Shown piece after piece: positions 1 through 8,199 of a stretch of DNA of 39,930 nucleotides. Every line of letters starts with the position of its first letter. Within the stretch, counting starts at the first letter, position 1. The stretch comes from Ruminococcaceae bacterium UBA3751 (GTDB taxonomy: Bacteria; Bacillota; Clostridia; Oscillospirales; Acutalibacteraceae). A program made the translations under genes and the position numbers. The stretch covers positions 1 to 39,930 of the forward strand of contig DFGL01000064.1 in NCBI GenBank assembly GCA_002371215.1, in the 5' to 3' direction. Below the pieces are notes generated by a model, which ran no database searches, had not been told where the DNA came from, and saw nothing but the letters and a program-made list of their open reading frames with translations.

Positions 1-86
1 ATTTTTAATGCTTTTAGGGACAAAAAGACAAAGTCAAAACCTATCCTTCGTTACCGCACCTCGCCTAATAATGAGTGAGCTTTTTA
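1..86. other. Noncoding left edge
   Basis: 86 bases downstream of the last operon gene. I see no convincing gene, terminator or repeat. A short CTCGC/GTGAG pairing followed by CTTTTTATT on the plus strand (about 60-88) is too weak to call. Confidence 0.4.
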
Positions 87-1646
87 TTATTCTTCTATTT
101 CACTTAAAACTCTAAGCCATTTATCAGTCAGGCGGTAATCCTCGTTTTCAAAAAGGCTGTTATGAAGGCGGAATACCATATCGATAAAGCAGGCGCTCTT
201 GAGCCGTTTAACGTCGCAAATCGGAGCAAAATAATTAAGCAAATTTTTATAGAGCTCGGCTTTATTACCGTCGGTGTCTGTAAGCTCCGTTCCTATATAA
301 CGGGCAATATCAAACTCGCGCGGCGCAAGATAACCGATAGGGTCAATCGCTGTAAGCTCGCCGTTTTTAAGCATTATGTTATAACGGTGTAAATCCCCGT
401 GAATAAGCGTACATTCGTCATCCTCAAAGACGTCGGTATACATAATCAACGCCTTTTCAACCAAGTTCATTATTGCTTCTTTTTTATAGTTGAAGCTACT
501 TTCAGAAATCTTATGATTCAGGATTTCACGGTAATCCTTGAAGCTGTTAATTTCAAACGGATATTCTTCAACGCTGCTATGAATAATCCTGTTAAAGAAA
601 TCGAGTATTTTTTCATTGTTTTTATCAAAGCTGATATTCGCTTCCTCACAGCGTTCAAGAAGGATTGCGCTGCAGCTGTCGTCATAATCATACAACTCGC
701 ACATAAAGTTTGAGCTGATACTCTGATAACAGGAACGTTCAGACTCATATCTGTCAATAAAAGGCGGAATAATCTTCAAAACGCATTTTCCGTACTTAAC
801 GCTTTTGGCGAGAAAGATAATACCGAAATGCGAGGTTTTTATTACGCGGTAATCCGTAATCTGCCATTTTTTTAGTATATCGGGAACAGCCGATTCAAGA
901 GTTTTTTCCCAACGCTTTGCCTCGGCGGGATAGTAGGCTGAAAGGTAGTTATTCAGCCTTTCAACACTATTCAGAATATTAGAAAAATCAACGTTATTAT
1001 CCCTTGCCTTTATCAGTGCCTCAAGATATTTTAAATCCGCAGGATAAGTAAGCTTGAAGTTATTGTTAAAATCAAAATAAAGATGAATACTGCTGTTTTC
1101 CGGAAGCTGCTGAGTAACTTCAGTTAAAGGGCTTTCGCTGTCAAAATTGTCACGCAAAAGCGTAAAATCAAAGCCTTCGGGAGACTGCATAAGATAATAC
1201 CTTTCCCTGTCCACCTTCTGAAAATCATAGCAGCCGAGAGAATCAGTTATCTTTTGCGCCGTTACGACAGCGGCGTTGTTTTCAAGCAGAGAAAAATAAT
1301 TATCAATAAGCTCGCCCGTAATCATTGGACGCACGGCGTCGCAAACAATAAGCTTTTTACAGCTGTACTTATTATCAATATAATTAATTACATTTTTAAG
1401 AGTACGGTTTCTTGTCTTGCCGCCCTCTATCAAATCAATATTATTTTCCGCGCAGATATCCGCAAGGTAAACGCTATTAGCCTTAACGTTGGTTGCTATT
1501 ACTAATTTATCAACGTTCTTTGACTCAAGAATTGATTCAATTACGTACTGAATAACGGTTTTTCCTCTCACCTTATGGAATTGCTTCGGAATATTGCTTC
1601 CAAATCGCGAGCCAACTCCGTTTGCAAGAATTGCTACTATATTCAT
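87..1646 (-). CDS. Bifunctional IspD-like cytidylyltransferase / APH-type kinase fusion
   Basis: Two-domain protein of 519 residues. Residues 1-230 look like the IspD/TarI cytidylyltransferase family: an N-terminal nucleotide loop (ANGVGSRF, then PKQF), GGKTRNR, CDAVRP and a LMQSPEGF equivalent of the family's QTPQ motif. Residues 255-519 look like an aminoglycoside/hydroxyurea-type kinase (PF04655-like): VLKI lysine, HGDLHRYN near 426-433 and a metal-binding IDPIG near 444-448. The inferred role is to phosphorylate an alcohol or alditol and then activate it as a CDP derivative, probably for the LicD protein encoded at 9661-10473. The substrate cannot be read from sequence. I chose ATG at 1646 because AGGAG sits correctly in front of it; a TTG directly upstream is the alternative. 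It is the last operon gene seen; only 86 bases of noncoding-looking sequence follow. Fold assignments are confident, the coupled reaction is inference. Confidence 0.8.
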   Translation of the reverse strand: MNIVAILANGVGSRFGSNIPKQFHKVRGKTVIQYVIESILESKNVDKLVIATNVKANSVYLADICAENNIDLIEGGKTRNRTLKNVINYIDNKYSCKKLIVCDAVRPMITGELIDNYFSLLENNAAVVTAQKITDSLGCYDFQKVDRERYYLMQSPEGFDFTLLRDNFDSESPLTEVTQQLPENSSIHLYFDFNNNFKLTYPADLKYLEALIKARDNNVDFSNILNSVERLNNYLSAYYPAEAKRWEKTLESAVPDILKKWQITDYRVIKTSHFGIIFLAKSVKYGKCVLKIIPPFIDRYESERSCYQSISSNFMCELYDYDDSCSAILLERCEEANISFDKNNEKILDFFNRIIHSSVEEYPFEINSFKDYREILNHKISESSFNYKKEAIMNLVEKALIMYTDVFEDDECTLIHGDLHRYNIMLKNGELTAIDPIGYLAPREFDIARYIGTELTDTDGNKAELYKNLLNYFAPICDVKRLKSACFIDMVFRLHNSLFENEDYRLTDKWLRVLSEIEE

Positions 1647-1649
1647 CAA

Positions 1650-2861
1650 TTACTCCTGTGTTTCTTCTTTTGAATTTATTCTTTCAAGGAATTTTCGCTG
1701 CTTTATATCCTTATCCTTAACGGTTGCTATTTCACGGAAGGTGGAAAAAGCAAGCGTTTTTCTTTTTAAAAGCGCATCCTTTGCTCTTGCTATATACGCA
1801 AGCGGTATTAACAATGCATGCTTTTGGGAATAGCTTCTGTAATTGCGTACGTACTCGGGACTTGGGAAAATATAGCGTAACATAGCAAGAAGCCTCTTTC
1901 CCTTTGTAACGCTTTTATCCGAGTCGATATATCTGTAATAATGATAAAAGCCCTTTGACTGAACAAGATAACCAAAGCTGCCGCCGTCAAGAATAACGTC
2001 AAGCATTTCATCATAAAACTGAGGATTACTGTTTATACCAATAGTATCTTTTACAGGCGTATTAAACGCTTTTGATATTACAGATAGTATTATTTTTGCA
2101 TGCTTAAGCTCTCCTGCTTTATCACACATAGCGTAAAAGCTGTTTTCATCAAAATCAGAAATACTGCGGATAATCACGTCTATATCGATAAACATACGGA
2201 TTCCCGCACCTTTATCGCAAGCGATATGCTTAACAAGGTGCAAAAACACATACATTAAGCTGTCATTCGGTTTAAGACGGTATTCGTATTTATCGGTTTT
2301 TTCAGCGACGTCAAATATATCGCCGAAATAGTCGTTTGCAACGTCAGGATTACTGTGAATCTCAATGAGAAAATCGCTTATTCTGAGATAGGCAGTTTTT
2401 GCCTTAATATAAAAATCCGTTATTCCGAAGTTCTCCTGCACCTCAGATTCGCCTGACAGCTTACATACCTTATCAAAGCTGCTCTCACGGACTATTATAT
2501 CAATATCGCCGCTTGTTCTCAGCTCAGGCGAGGTATATAAATCTTTAACGTCAATGCCTTTTACTGGTAGAAAATCAACATTGTTTTCAGACAAAAACTC
2601 TTTTACAGTTTCATACGCCATAGTCCGCTGTGCGTCGTGCTGGATAGACTGACCGATAAGCTGGCGAAAATGAGAACCCGCCCTGCCCTGAGGCTGTTTT
2701 TCCTTAGGCAGCTGATTAACTACGGACGCAACAACAGCGCCCACGTCATTTATATCGGCAAGATTATAAACAGTATTCCAATCAACTGCTTTTGCTTTTG
2801 GCGTTTCACCGTTTAAAAAGCAGGACAGCAGGTAAATCAGGTAGCTTTTCTCTTTAGTCAT
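1650..2861 (-). CDS. Uncharacterised nucleotidyltransferase-fold protein (PF14907-like)
   Basis: 403 residues resembling the NTP_transf_5 family found in many capsule and exopolysaccharide clusters. The key signature is LPVKGIDVKDLY followed by RTSGDIDIIV around residues 98-122. This is the GxD-x-D active-site pattern of the polymerase-beta-like nucleotidyltransferase fold. The reaction is unknown for this family. It overlaps the ATG of rfbC by one base (TAATG) and ends directly before the cytidylyltransferase-kinase fusion, so it is translationally coupled within the operon. A role in making or attaching the nucleotide-activated unit used nearby is possible but is guesswork. The family assignment rests on overall pattern and the active-site motif. 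Confidence 0.72.
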   Translation of the reverse strand: MTKEKSYLIYLLSCFLNGETPKAKAVDWNTVYNLADINDVGAVVASVVNQLPKEKQPQGRAGSHFRQLIGQSIQHDAQRTMAYETVKEFLSENNVDFLPVKGIDVKDLYTSPELRTSGDIDIIVRESSFDKVCKLSGESEVQENFGITDFYIKAKTAYLRISDFLIEIHSNPDVANDYFGDIFDVAEKTDKYEYRLKPNDSLMYVFLHLVKHIACDKGAGIRMFIDIDVIIRSISDFDENSFYAMCDKAGELKHAKIILSVISKAFNTPVKDTIGINSNPQFYDEMLDVILDGGSFGYLVQSKGFYHYYRYIDSDKSVTKGKRLLAMLRYIFPSPEYVRNYRSYSQKHALLIPLAYIARAKDALLKRKTLAFSTFREIATVKDKDIKQRKFLERINSKEETQE

Positions 2862-3412
2862 TATCTGTCCTCAAGCTTAGTCCAGTTCTTATCCTTGTCG
2901 CTCATTATCAACTCCATACCCTCGGGGATATTCCAGTCAACGCCGATTGCAGGGTCGTTATATGGGAGCCCATACTCATCGTTCGGATGGAAAAAATCGT
3001 CCACCTTATAGCAGAATTCAGCAAAGTCCGAGAGTACAAGAAATCCGTGGGCAAAATTTTTAGGGATTAAAAGCTGATTATTATTTTCGCTGCTCAAAAT
3101 GACGCCGTACCATTTTAAATAGGTGGGGCTGTCCTTTCTCATATCAACGGCAACATCAAACACCTCTCCCGATATAACTCTCACGAGCTTAGTCTGAGGG
3201 TAATCCCTTTGCATATGGAGACCGCGGAGAACGCCTTTAACGGAAGCGCTCTGATTATCCTGAACGAAGGTAATATCAAAGCCTGCCTCCTTCATATCGT
3301 TTTCATTATAAGTCTCCATAAAATATCCGCGTTTATCACCGTGGAGCGTTGGGGTAATCAGGCAGAGCCCTTCAATACCGCCTACGTTTTTTTCAACCTT
3401 AATCTGACTCAT
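2861..3412 (-). CDS. rfbC: dTDP-4-dehydrorhamnose 3,5-epimerase RfbC
   Basis: 183 residues, the usual length for RmlC/RfbC. It epimerises C3 and C5 of dTDP-4-keto-6-deoxyglucose, the third step to dTDP-L-rhamnose. Diagnostic segments are the GDKRGYFMETYN region near residue 25, FVQDNQSASVKGVLRGLHMQ with the catalytic histidine near residue 66, and the cupin core FDVAVDMRKDSPTYLKW followed by IPKNFAHGFLVLSD. It overlaps rfbD by 14 bases and the downstream nucleotidyltransferase gene by one base. Together with rfbA, rfbB and rfbD it forms a complete rhamnose pathway in the order rfbA-rfbB-rfbD-rfbC. Confidence 0.97.
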   Translation of the reverse strand: MSQIKVEKNVGGIEGLCLITPTLHGDKRGYFMETYNENDMKEAGFDITFVQDNQSASVKGVLRGLHMQRDYPQTKLVRVISGEVFDVAVDMRKDSPTYLKWYGVILSSENNNQLLIPKNFAHGFLVLSDFAEFCYKVDDFFHPNDEYGLPYNDPAIGVDWNIPEGMELIMSDKDKNWTKLEDR

Positions 3413-4262
3413 TTATTTCTCCTATCTCTATGAGGTATCTGTGAAGCGCGTCCTTCCAATCAGGAAGCGGAACGAACCCGTTTTCTTTGAGCGCGCTTTT
3501 ATCAAGCCTGCTGTTGTACGGTCTTTTAGCGGCGGTTTTGAATTCATCGGAGCTAACCGGATTAACCTTAACGCCGCATATATTTGCCTGCTTAAGTATT
3601 TCAAGCACAAAATCGTACCAGCTTATATATCCGCCCTCATTAGTAATATGATAAGTACCGTATTTTTCAGTTTCAAGCATATCAACTATAAGGCGCGATA
3701 AATCGTATGTGTAGGTTGGAGTACCGATCTGGTCAGCAACGAAATTAAGCTCGTTTCTCGTTTTAGCAAGATTTAAAACGGTTTTAACGAAGTTTTTTCC
3801 GTTTTTACCGAAAACCCATGCAATACGGATAATAAAAGCTTTATCATACTCTTCTACAGCAAGCTCACCCTCGTATTTAGTCATTCCGTAAACATTGAGC
3901 GGAGAGCGCTCATCATATGGCTTCCAAGGGGTTTCTCCTTCGCCGCTGAAAACATAATCTGTTGAGGGATAAATAAGCTTTGCACCGCATTTTATACAGG
4001 CGTTAACAATATTTTGTGTACCCGTTGCGTTAACGGCTCTGCACTTTTCCTCATTGCTTTCGGCAAGGTCAACAGCAGTCCACGCAGCACAATGAACAAC
4101 TGCGTCAGGCCGTTCCTTTTCAAAAACGGAGATAACAGAAGCCGCGTCGGTAATATCCATTTCGGCAATATCAACGCCTACTGCTTCATAGGAGCGTTTA
4201 TTCAGTTCTTTAATAACGTCGTATCCGAGCTGACCGTTTGAGCCCGTAACCAATACTTTCAT
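3399..4262 (-). CDS. rfbD: dTDP-4-dehydrorhamnose reductase RfbD
   Basis: 287 residues from the ATG at 4262. It is the NADPH-dependent reductase giving dTDP-L-rhamnose. The protein starts MKVLVTGSNGQLGYDV with the Rossmann glycine motif, then HCAAWTAVDLAE, YPSTDYVFSG and the SDR catalytic YGMTKYEGE. The open frame extends 33 codons further upstream, but that extension lies inside rfbB and has no family similarity, so the internal ATG is chosen. It begins one base after the rfbB stop and overlaps rfbC by 14 bases, consistent with coupled translation. Confidence 0.96.
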   Translation of the reverse strand: MKVLVTGSNGQLGYDVIKELNKRSYEAVGVDIAEMDITDAASVISVFEKERPDAVVHCAAWTAVDLAESNEEKCRAVNATGTQNIVNACIKCGAKLIYPSTDYVFSGEGETPWKPYDERSPLNVYGMTKYEGELAVEEYDKAFIIRIAWVFGKNGKNFVKTVLNLAKTRNELNFVADQIGTPTYTYDLSRLIVDMLETEKYGTYHITNEGGYISWYDFVLEILKQANICGVKVNPVSSDEFKTAAKRPYNSRLDKSALKENGFVPLPDWKDALHRYLIEIGEINESD

Positions 4263-4263
4263 A

Positions 4264-5289
4264 TTAACTAAGTCTTTCCTTATAGAATTTATCAAAATAG
4301 TTTTGATATTCGCCTGAGATAATCTTTTCCCACCAGGGCTTGTTATTGAGGTACCAGTCAATTGTTAATTCTATACCGTCCTCAAATTTTGTCTGCGGCA
4401 GCCAACCGAGCTCACTGTGAATCTTTGTCGGGTCAATGGCATAGCGCATATCGTGGCCGGGTCTGTCGGTAACAAAGGTAATAAGGCTCTCGGGTTTACC
4501 GAGCTTTTTAAGTATGGTTTTAACAACTTCCAAATTACTCTTTTCGTTATGACCGCCAACGTTATATACTTCGCCCTCTCTGCCCTTTCGCATTACTAAA
4601 TCGATTGCGGCGCAGTGGTCCTCAACATACAGCCAGTCGCGGATGTTTTCTCCCGTACCGTAAACGGGAAGACTTTCATCTGCGAGAGCGCGGCTTATCA
4701 TCAGCGGGATGAGCTTTTCGGGAAAATGATAAGGACCGTAGTTATTGGAGCATCTTGTTATAGAAACGGGAAGTCCGTACGTTCTGTAGTAAGCAAGCAC
4801 AAGCAAATCGGCGCCCGCCTTTGAAGAAGAATACGGCGACGAGGTATGGATGGGAGTTTCCTCTGTAAAGAATAAATCGGGTCTGTCAAGCGGTAAATCT
4901 CCGTACACCTCATCGGTTGAAACCTGGTGATACCTTTTAATTCCGTATTTACGGCAGGCATCCATAAGCACCTGAGTTCCTATAATATTCGTCTGAAGGA
5001 AGATACCCGGGTTATCAATTGAGCGGTCAACGTGGGATTCCGCAGCAAAATTAACAACGATATCGGGCTTTTCCTCGCTGAAAAGCTTATCAACGGCTTC
5101 TTTGTCGGCAATATCACCCTTAACAAATCTGAAATTCGGATTTTCCATTGCAAGCTCAAGCGTTTCAAGATTGCCGGCATACGTAAGGTTGTCAAGGCAG
5201 ATTATTCTGTCATCGGGATATTTTTTTAGTTCGTAATAAATAAAGTTTGAGCCGATAAATCCTGCTCCGCCAGTAACGATAATAGTCAT
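4264..5289 (-). CDS. rfbB: dTDP-glucose 4,6-dehydratase RfbB
   Basis: 341 residues, typical for RmlB. It converts dTDP-glucose to dTDP-4-keto-6-deoxyglucose, the branch point for rhamnose and for the amino sugar made by the WecE-type enzyme in this operon. Seen motifs: N-terminal TGGAGFIGSNF (NAD binding), AAESHVDRSI, STDEVYGDL with catalytic Thr/Asp/Glu, and YSSSKAGAD with the catalytic tyrosine and lysine; later SNNYGPYHFPEKLIPLMI and GENIRDWLYVEDH. Eleven bases separate it from rfbA. Confidence 0.97.
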   Translation of the reverse strand: MTIIVTGGAGFIGSNFIYYELKKYPDDRIICLDNLTYAGNLETLELAMENPNFRFVKGDIADKEAVDKLFSEEKPDIVVNFAAESHVDRSIDNPGIFLQTNIIGTQVLMDACRKYGIKRYHQVSTDEVYGDLPLDRPDLFFTEETPIHTSSPYSSSKAGADLLVLAYYRTYGLPVSITRCSNNYGPYHFPEKLIPLMISRALADESLPVYGTGENIRDWLYVEDHCAAIDLVMRKGREGEVYNVGGHNEKSNLEVVKTILKKLGKPESLITFVTDRPGHDMRYAIDPTKIHSELGWLPQTKFEDGIELTIDWYLNNKPWWEKIISGEYQNYFDKFYKERLS

Positions 5290-5300
5290 AATGTCACCTC

Positions 5301-6182
5301 TTAAAAATCATTTTCGGGAATCGCTTTAAGATACTGTCCGTAAACGCTTTTTCCGTATTTTTCGGCAGAAGCAAAGAGCTGTTCTTTGGTTATCCAGCCC
5401 TTACGGTAAGCAATTTCCTCAGGCGCGGAAATACGGATTGCCTGCTGAGTCTGAATAGTTTTAACAAAATCAGCCGCGTCAATAAGACTATCCATAGTTC
5501 CGGTATCAAGCCATGCAAAGCCCCTTCCGAGAAGCTTAACGTCGAGCTCGCCTTTTTCAAGATAAATCTTATTAAGGTCCGTTATTTCAAGTTCACCGCG
5601 TTTTGAGGGCTTAAGCGATTTAGCATACTCAACGCAGCGGTTATCGTAAAAATACAGTCCTGTAACAGCAAACGGTGATTTCGGCTTTTCGGGTTTTTCC
5701 TCAATAGAGAGTACTGAACCGTCCTTTGAAAACTCAACGATACCAAAACGCTCAGGGTCGTCGACATGGTAGCCGAAAACAGTAGCTCTGCCGTTTTTCT
5801 CTGCATTTTTAAGCGCTGAGGCAAGTATTGCGCTGAAACCTGCACCGTAAAAAATATTGTCGCCGAGAACCATAGCGCAGCAATCGTTTCCGATAAATTC
5901 ATCCCCTATTATAAACGCCTGAGCAAGTCCGTCAGGAGAAGGCTGTTCCTTATACGTAAGCTTAATGCCGTAGTTACTTCCGTCACCGAGAAGCTTTTTA
6001 AAGCTCGGTAAATCTTCCGGAGTTGAAATGATAAGAATATCATTAATACCCGCAAGCATAAGAGTACTCAGCGGATAATAAACCATAGGCTTATCGTATA
6101 TCGGCAAAAGCTGCTTTGAGGTTACCATTGTAAGCGGATAAAGCCTTGTACCGCTTCCGCCAGCTAAAATAATACCTTTCAT
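5301..6182 (-). CDS. rfbA: Glucose-1-phosphate thymidylyltransferase RfbA
   Basis: 293 residues, typical for RmlA. It makes dTDP-glucose from dTTP and glucose-1-phosphate. The start MKGIILAGGSGTRLYP is the sugar-nucleotidyltransferase signature; KQLLPIYDKPMVYYPL, MVLGDNIFYG, EEKPEKPKSPFAVTGLYFYD and GFAWLDTGTMDSLIDA all match the family. It lies 12 bases from the WecE-type aminotransferase gene upstream and is the first of four rhamnose genes. Confidence 0.97.
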   Translation of the reverse strand: MKGIILAGGSGTRLYPLTMVTSKQLLPIYDKPMVYYPLSTLMLAGINDILIISTPEDLPSFKKLLGDGSNYGIKLTYKEQPSPDGLAQAFIIGDEFIGNDCCAMVLGDNIFYGAGFSAILASALKNAEKNGRATVFGYHVDDPERFGIVEFSKDGSVLSIEEKPEKPKSPFAVTGLYFYDNRCVEYAKSLKPSKRGELEITDLNKIYLEKGELDVKLLGRGFAWLDTGTMDSLIDAADFVKTIQTQQAIRISAPEEIAYRKGWITKEQLFASAEKYGKSVYGQYLKAIPENDF

Positions 6183-6194
6183 AAAATCACCCCG

Positions 6195-7325
6195 TTATTT
6201 ATTAAAATAGTTTATTACAGTATTTATAACTGTTTTTGTTTGTTCTTCTGTCATATCGGCAAACAGCGGCAATCTGATTACCCTTGAGGCTAAATCCTCA
6301 GTAATCGGTAAATCGCCTTTATTATATCCGAGTTTTTTACCCATTGCAGAGGTATGAAGCGGAATATAGTGAAATACTGCATAAACTCCGTTTTCTTTAA
6401 GATACTTAAGCATATCGTTTCTTACCGTTTCATTTTCGGTAAGAATATAGTACATATGAGCGTTATGAGTTGAATAATCAGGAATAATCGGACGGCGGAT
6501 TTTCCCGCTCTTTTCAAGTCCTTCAAAGGCTGAATGGTATGTATTCCAGATATTCATACGCTTATTCATTATCTCGTCAAAACGTTCAAGCTGAGCGGCA
6601 AGAAGCGCGGCAAGAATATCCGACGGAAGATAAGAGGAGCCTGCAGACTGCCATGAATACTTATCAACCTCGCCCCTGATAAACTGAGAGCGGTCTGTTC
6701 CCTTTTCCCTGATAATCTCAGCCTGCTTAAACAGCTCGCCGTTCTTAACAACGATTGCACCGCCTTCACCCATAGTATAATTCTTTGTTTCGTGGAAGGA
6801 ATAGCAACCTATATCACCGATAGTGCCCGCCTGCTGCTTTCCTTTATACAATGAGCCTACCGCCTGAGCGGCGTCCTCTATAACATATAAATTATGACGC
6901 TTTGCTATGGCGTTAATCTTATCCATATCACAGATAACGCCGGCATAGTGAACGGGAAAAATCGCCTTGGTTTTCGGAGTAATAAGAGCTTCTATTCTAT
7001 CAGCGTCAATATTAAGAGTATCGTTTTCAATCTCACAGAAAACTGGCTTAGCGCCTCTTAAAACCGCGGCGTTTGCCGTTGATACAAAGGTATAAGACGG
7101 AACGATAACCTCATCTCCTACACCGATATCGGCAAGCATTGCTCCCATATCAAGAGCTGTTGAACACGAGGTAGTAAGAAGAACGTTATCTATACCGAGT
7201 TTGTTCTTAAAAAGCTCGTATACCTTTTTTGTATATGCCCCGTCGCCGCACTGCTTTTTAAATAGCGCGTCGGTAACATATTCCTTTTCCAAATCAGTAA
7301 TTGAACATCTGTTAAAATCTATCAT
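6195..7325 (-). CDS. wecE: dTDP-4-amino-4,6-dideoxygalactose transaminase (WecE/RffA type)
   Basis: 376 residues of the DegT/DnrJ/EryC1/StrS PLP-dependent sugar aminotransferase family. It should transfer an amino group to C4 of dTDP-4-keto-6-deoxyglucose to give dTDP-Fuc4N. The WecE subclass is suggested by VHYAGVICDMDKI, SFHETKNYTMGEGGA with the PLP lysine at residue 181, REKGTDRSQFIRG and NAHMYYILTE, all very like the enterobacterial-common-antigen enzyme. Asp151 (VIEDAAQA) would contact the PLP ring nitrogen. One glycine of the usual GGEGG stretch is absent. It sits directly before rfbABDC, which supply its substrate. No WecD-like acetyltransferase is seen nearby, so how the amine is acylated is open. 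A Qui4N-forming specificity cannot be excluded. Confidence 0.88.
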   Translation of the reverse strand: MIDFNRCSITDLEKEYVTDALFKKQCGDGAYTKKVYELFKNKLGIDNVLLTTSCSTALDMGAMLADIGVGDEVIVPSYTFVSTANAAVLRGAKPVFCEIENDTLNIDADRIEALITPKTKAIFPVHYAGVICDMDKINAIAKRHNLYVIEDAAQAVGSLYKGKQQAGTIGDIGCYSFHETKNYTMGEGGAIVVKNGELFKQAEIIREKGTDRSQFIRGEVDKYSWQSAGSSYLPSDILAALLAAQLERFDEIMNKRMNIWNTYHSAFEGLEKSGKIRRPIIPDYSTHNAHMYYILTENETVRNDMLKYLKENGVYAVFHYIPLHTSAMGKKLGYNKGDLPITEDLASRVIRLPLFADMTEEQTKTVINTVINYFNK

Positions 7326-7333
7326 CGTATCTC

Positions 7334-8197
7334 CTAAACTAAGGTACTGAGTATTTTTTCAACTATTTCACTATCTATTGTTAAATCAAATTTTCTGGCA
7401 AAAAGGCAACCGCAGTTTTTCAATTCGTCATAATCTTCTGTTCTGAACGTATACGGACTTCCTCTTTTCCAATCGCAATAGCGCATATTCATATATGCTG
7501 AATTATCTATTTCTTTGATAAAAAGATTTTTCTTAAACGGACTGTTGATAAGCAAAGTCTGAACAAAGAATTCGTCAGGGATAAAGGTATGGTTAAACTG
7601 TTTATAAACAAAATCCTTGTTTTTCAGAATGAATTTTGCAAAATCACAGGTAATACTGAACCACTGACCGCCCTTCTGAACATCCAGTCCGTTAATTCTG
7701 TTGATACGAAGCGCTCTTGCAAGTTTACTTTCTGCTTTGGTAATGGCGCGGTTAATATAATTTCTGCGTCCCATAGCAAAATGATATGCACGCACCCTGT
7801 CAAGTTCCGTAGCGTTAAGTTTTTCACTCGTAAAATGAATAAACTCTTTTCCGTTGTGTTTTTCAAAAAATTCGTGAATATCATTCTGAGATTTCAGCGG
7901 CAAATCGACGCCGGAAATCAAATGAAAATATGAATACTCCACACCGGTTTTAAACGCTTTTTCAAGCAAATCGTATTCAGCCTTTACCATATCAAAGCTT
8001 CCCCATTTGATGTTTTCACGATTATCCGTGAATAAAAGCCTTGATTTTCGGCAAACCGTTTTAAAATGCTCAAAATCAAAATTTTTCACCTTGGCGTCTA
8101 TATGAACGAATATATCGTTTCGCTCATCATCGAGCGCTTTTATTAACTTTTCAAGCAGCTCAAACTGATTATGAGCAATTATCATATAAGCGTGCAT
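7334..8197 (-). CDS. GT14 (core-2/I-branching type) glycosyltransferase
   Basis: 287 residues matching the bacterial 'Branch' family PF02485 (GT14). The N-terminus MHAYMIIAHNQFELLEKLI, then DIFVHIDAK, IKWGSFDMVKAEYDLLEKAF and YFHLISGVDLPLKSQNDIHEFF are characteristic. The later KGGQWFSI and FIPDEFFVQTLL segments carry the family's acidic residues. GT14 enzymes usually form beta-linked GlcNAc or xylose branches. Acceptor and donor here are unknown, so it is described only as a probable branching enzyme of the repeat unit. It lies nine bases from the aminotransferase gene. Confidence 0.88.
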   Translation of the reverse strand: MHAYMIIAHNQFELLEKLIKALDDERNDIFVHIDAKVKNFDFEHFKTVCRKSRLLFTDNRENIKWGSFDMVKAEYDLLEKAFKTGVEYSYFHLISGVDLPLKSQNDIHEFFEKHNGKEFIHFTSEKLNATELDRVRAYHFAMGRRNYINRAITKAESKLARALRINRINGLDVQKGGQWFSITCDFAKFILKNKDFVYKQFNHTFIPDEFFVQTLLINSPFKKNLFIKEIDNSAYMNMRYCDWKRGSPYTFRTEDYDELKNCGCLFARKFDLTIDSEIVEKILSTLV

Positions 8198-8199
8198 AT

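Noticed and set aside
87..1646. Antibiotic-resistance kinase
   Set aside because: The kinase half resembles aminoglycoside/hydroxyurea kinases, but it is fused to a cytidylyltransferase in a polysaccharide operon, so a biosynthetic role is far more likely.
4263..4361. Upstream extension of RfbD by 33 codons
   Set aside because: The extension lies in the rfbB coding region and has no similarity to RfbD; the ATG at 4262 begins the conserved Rossmann motif.
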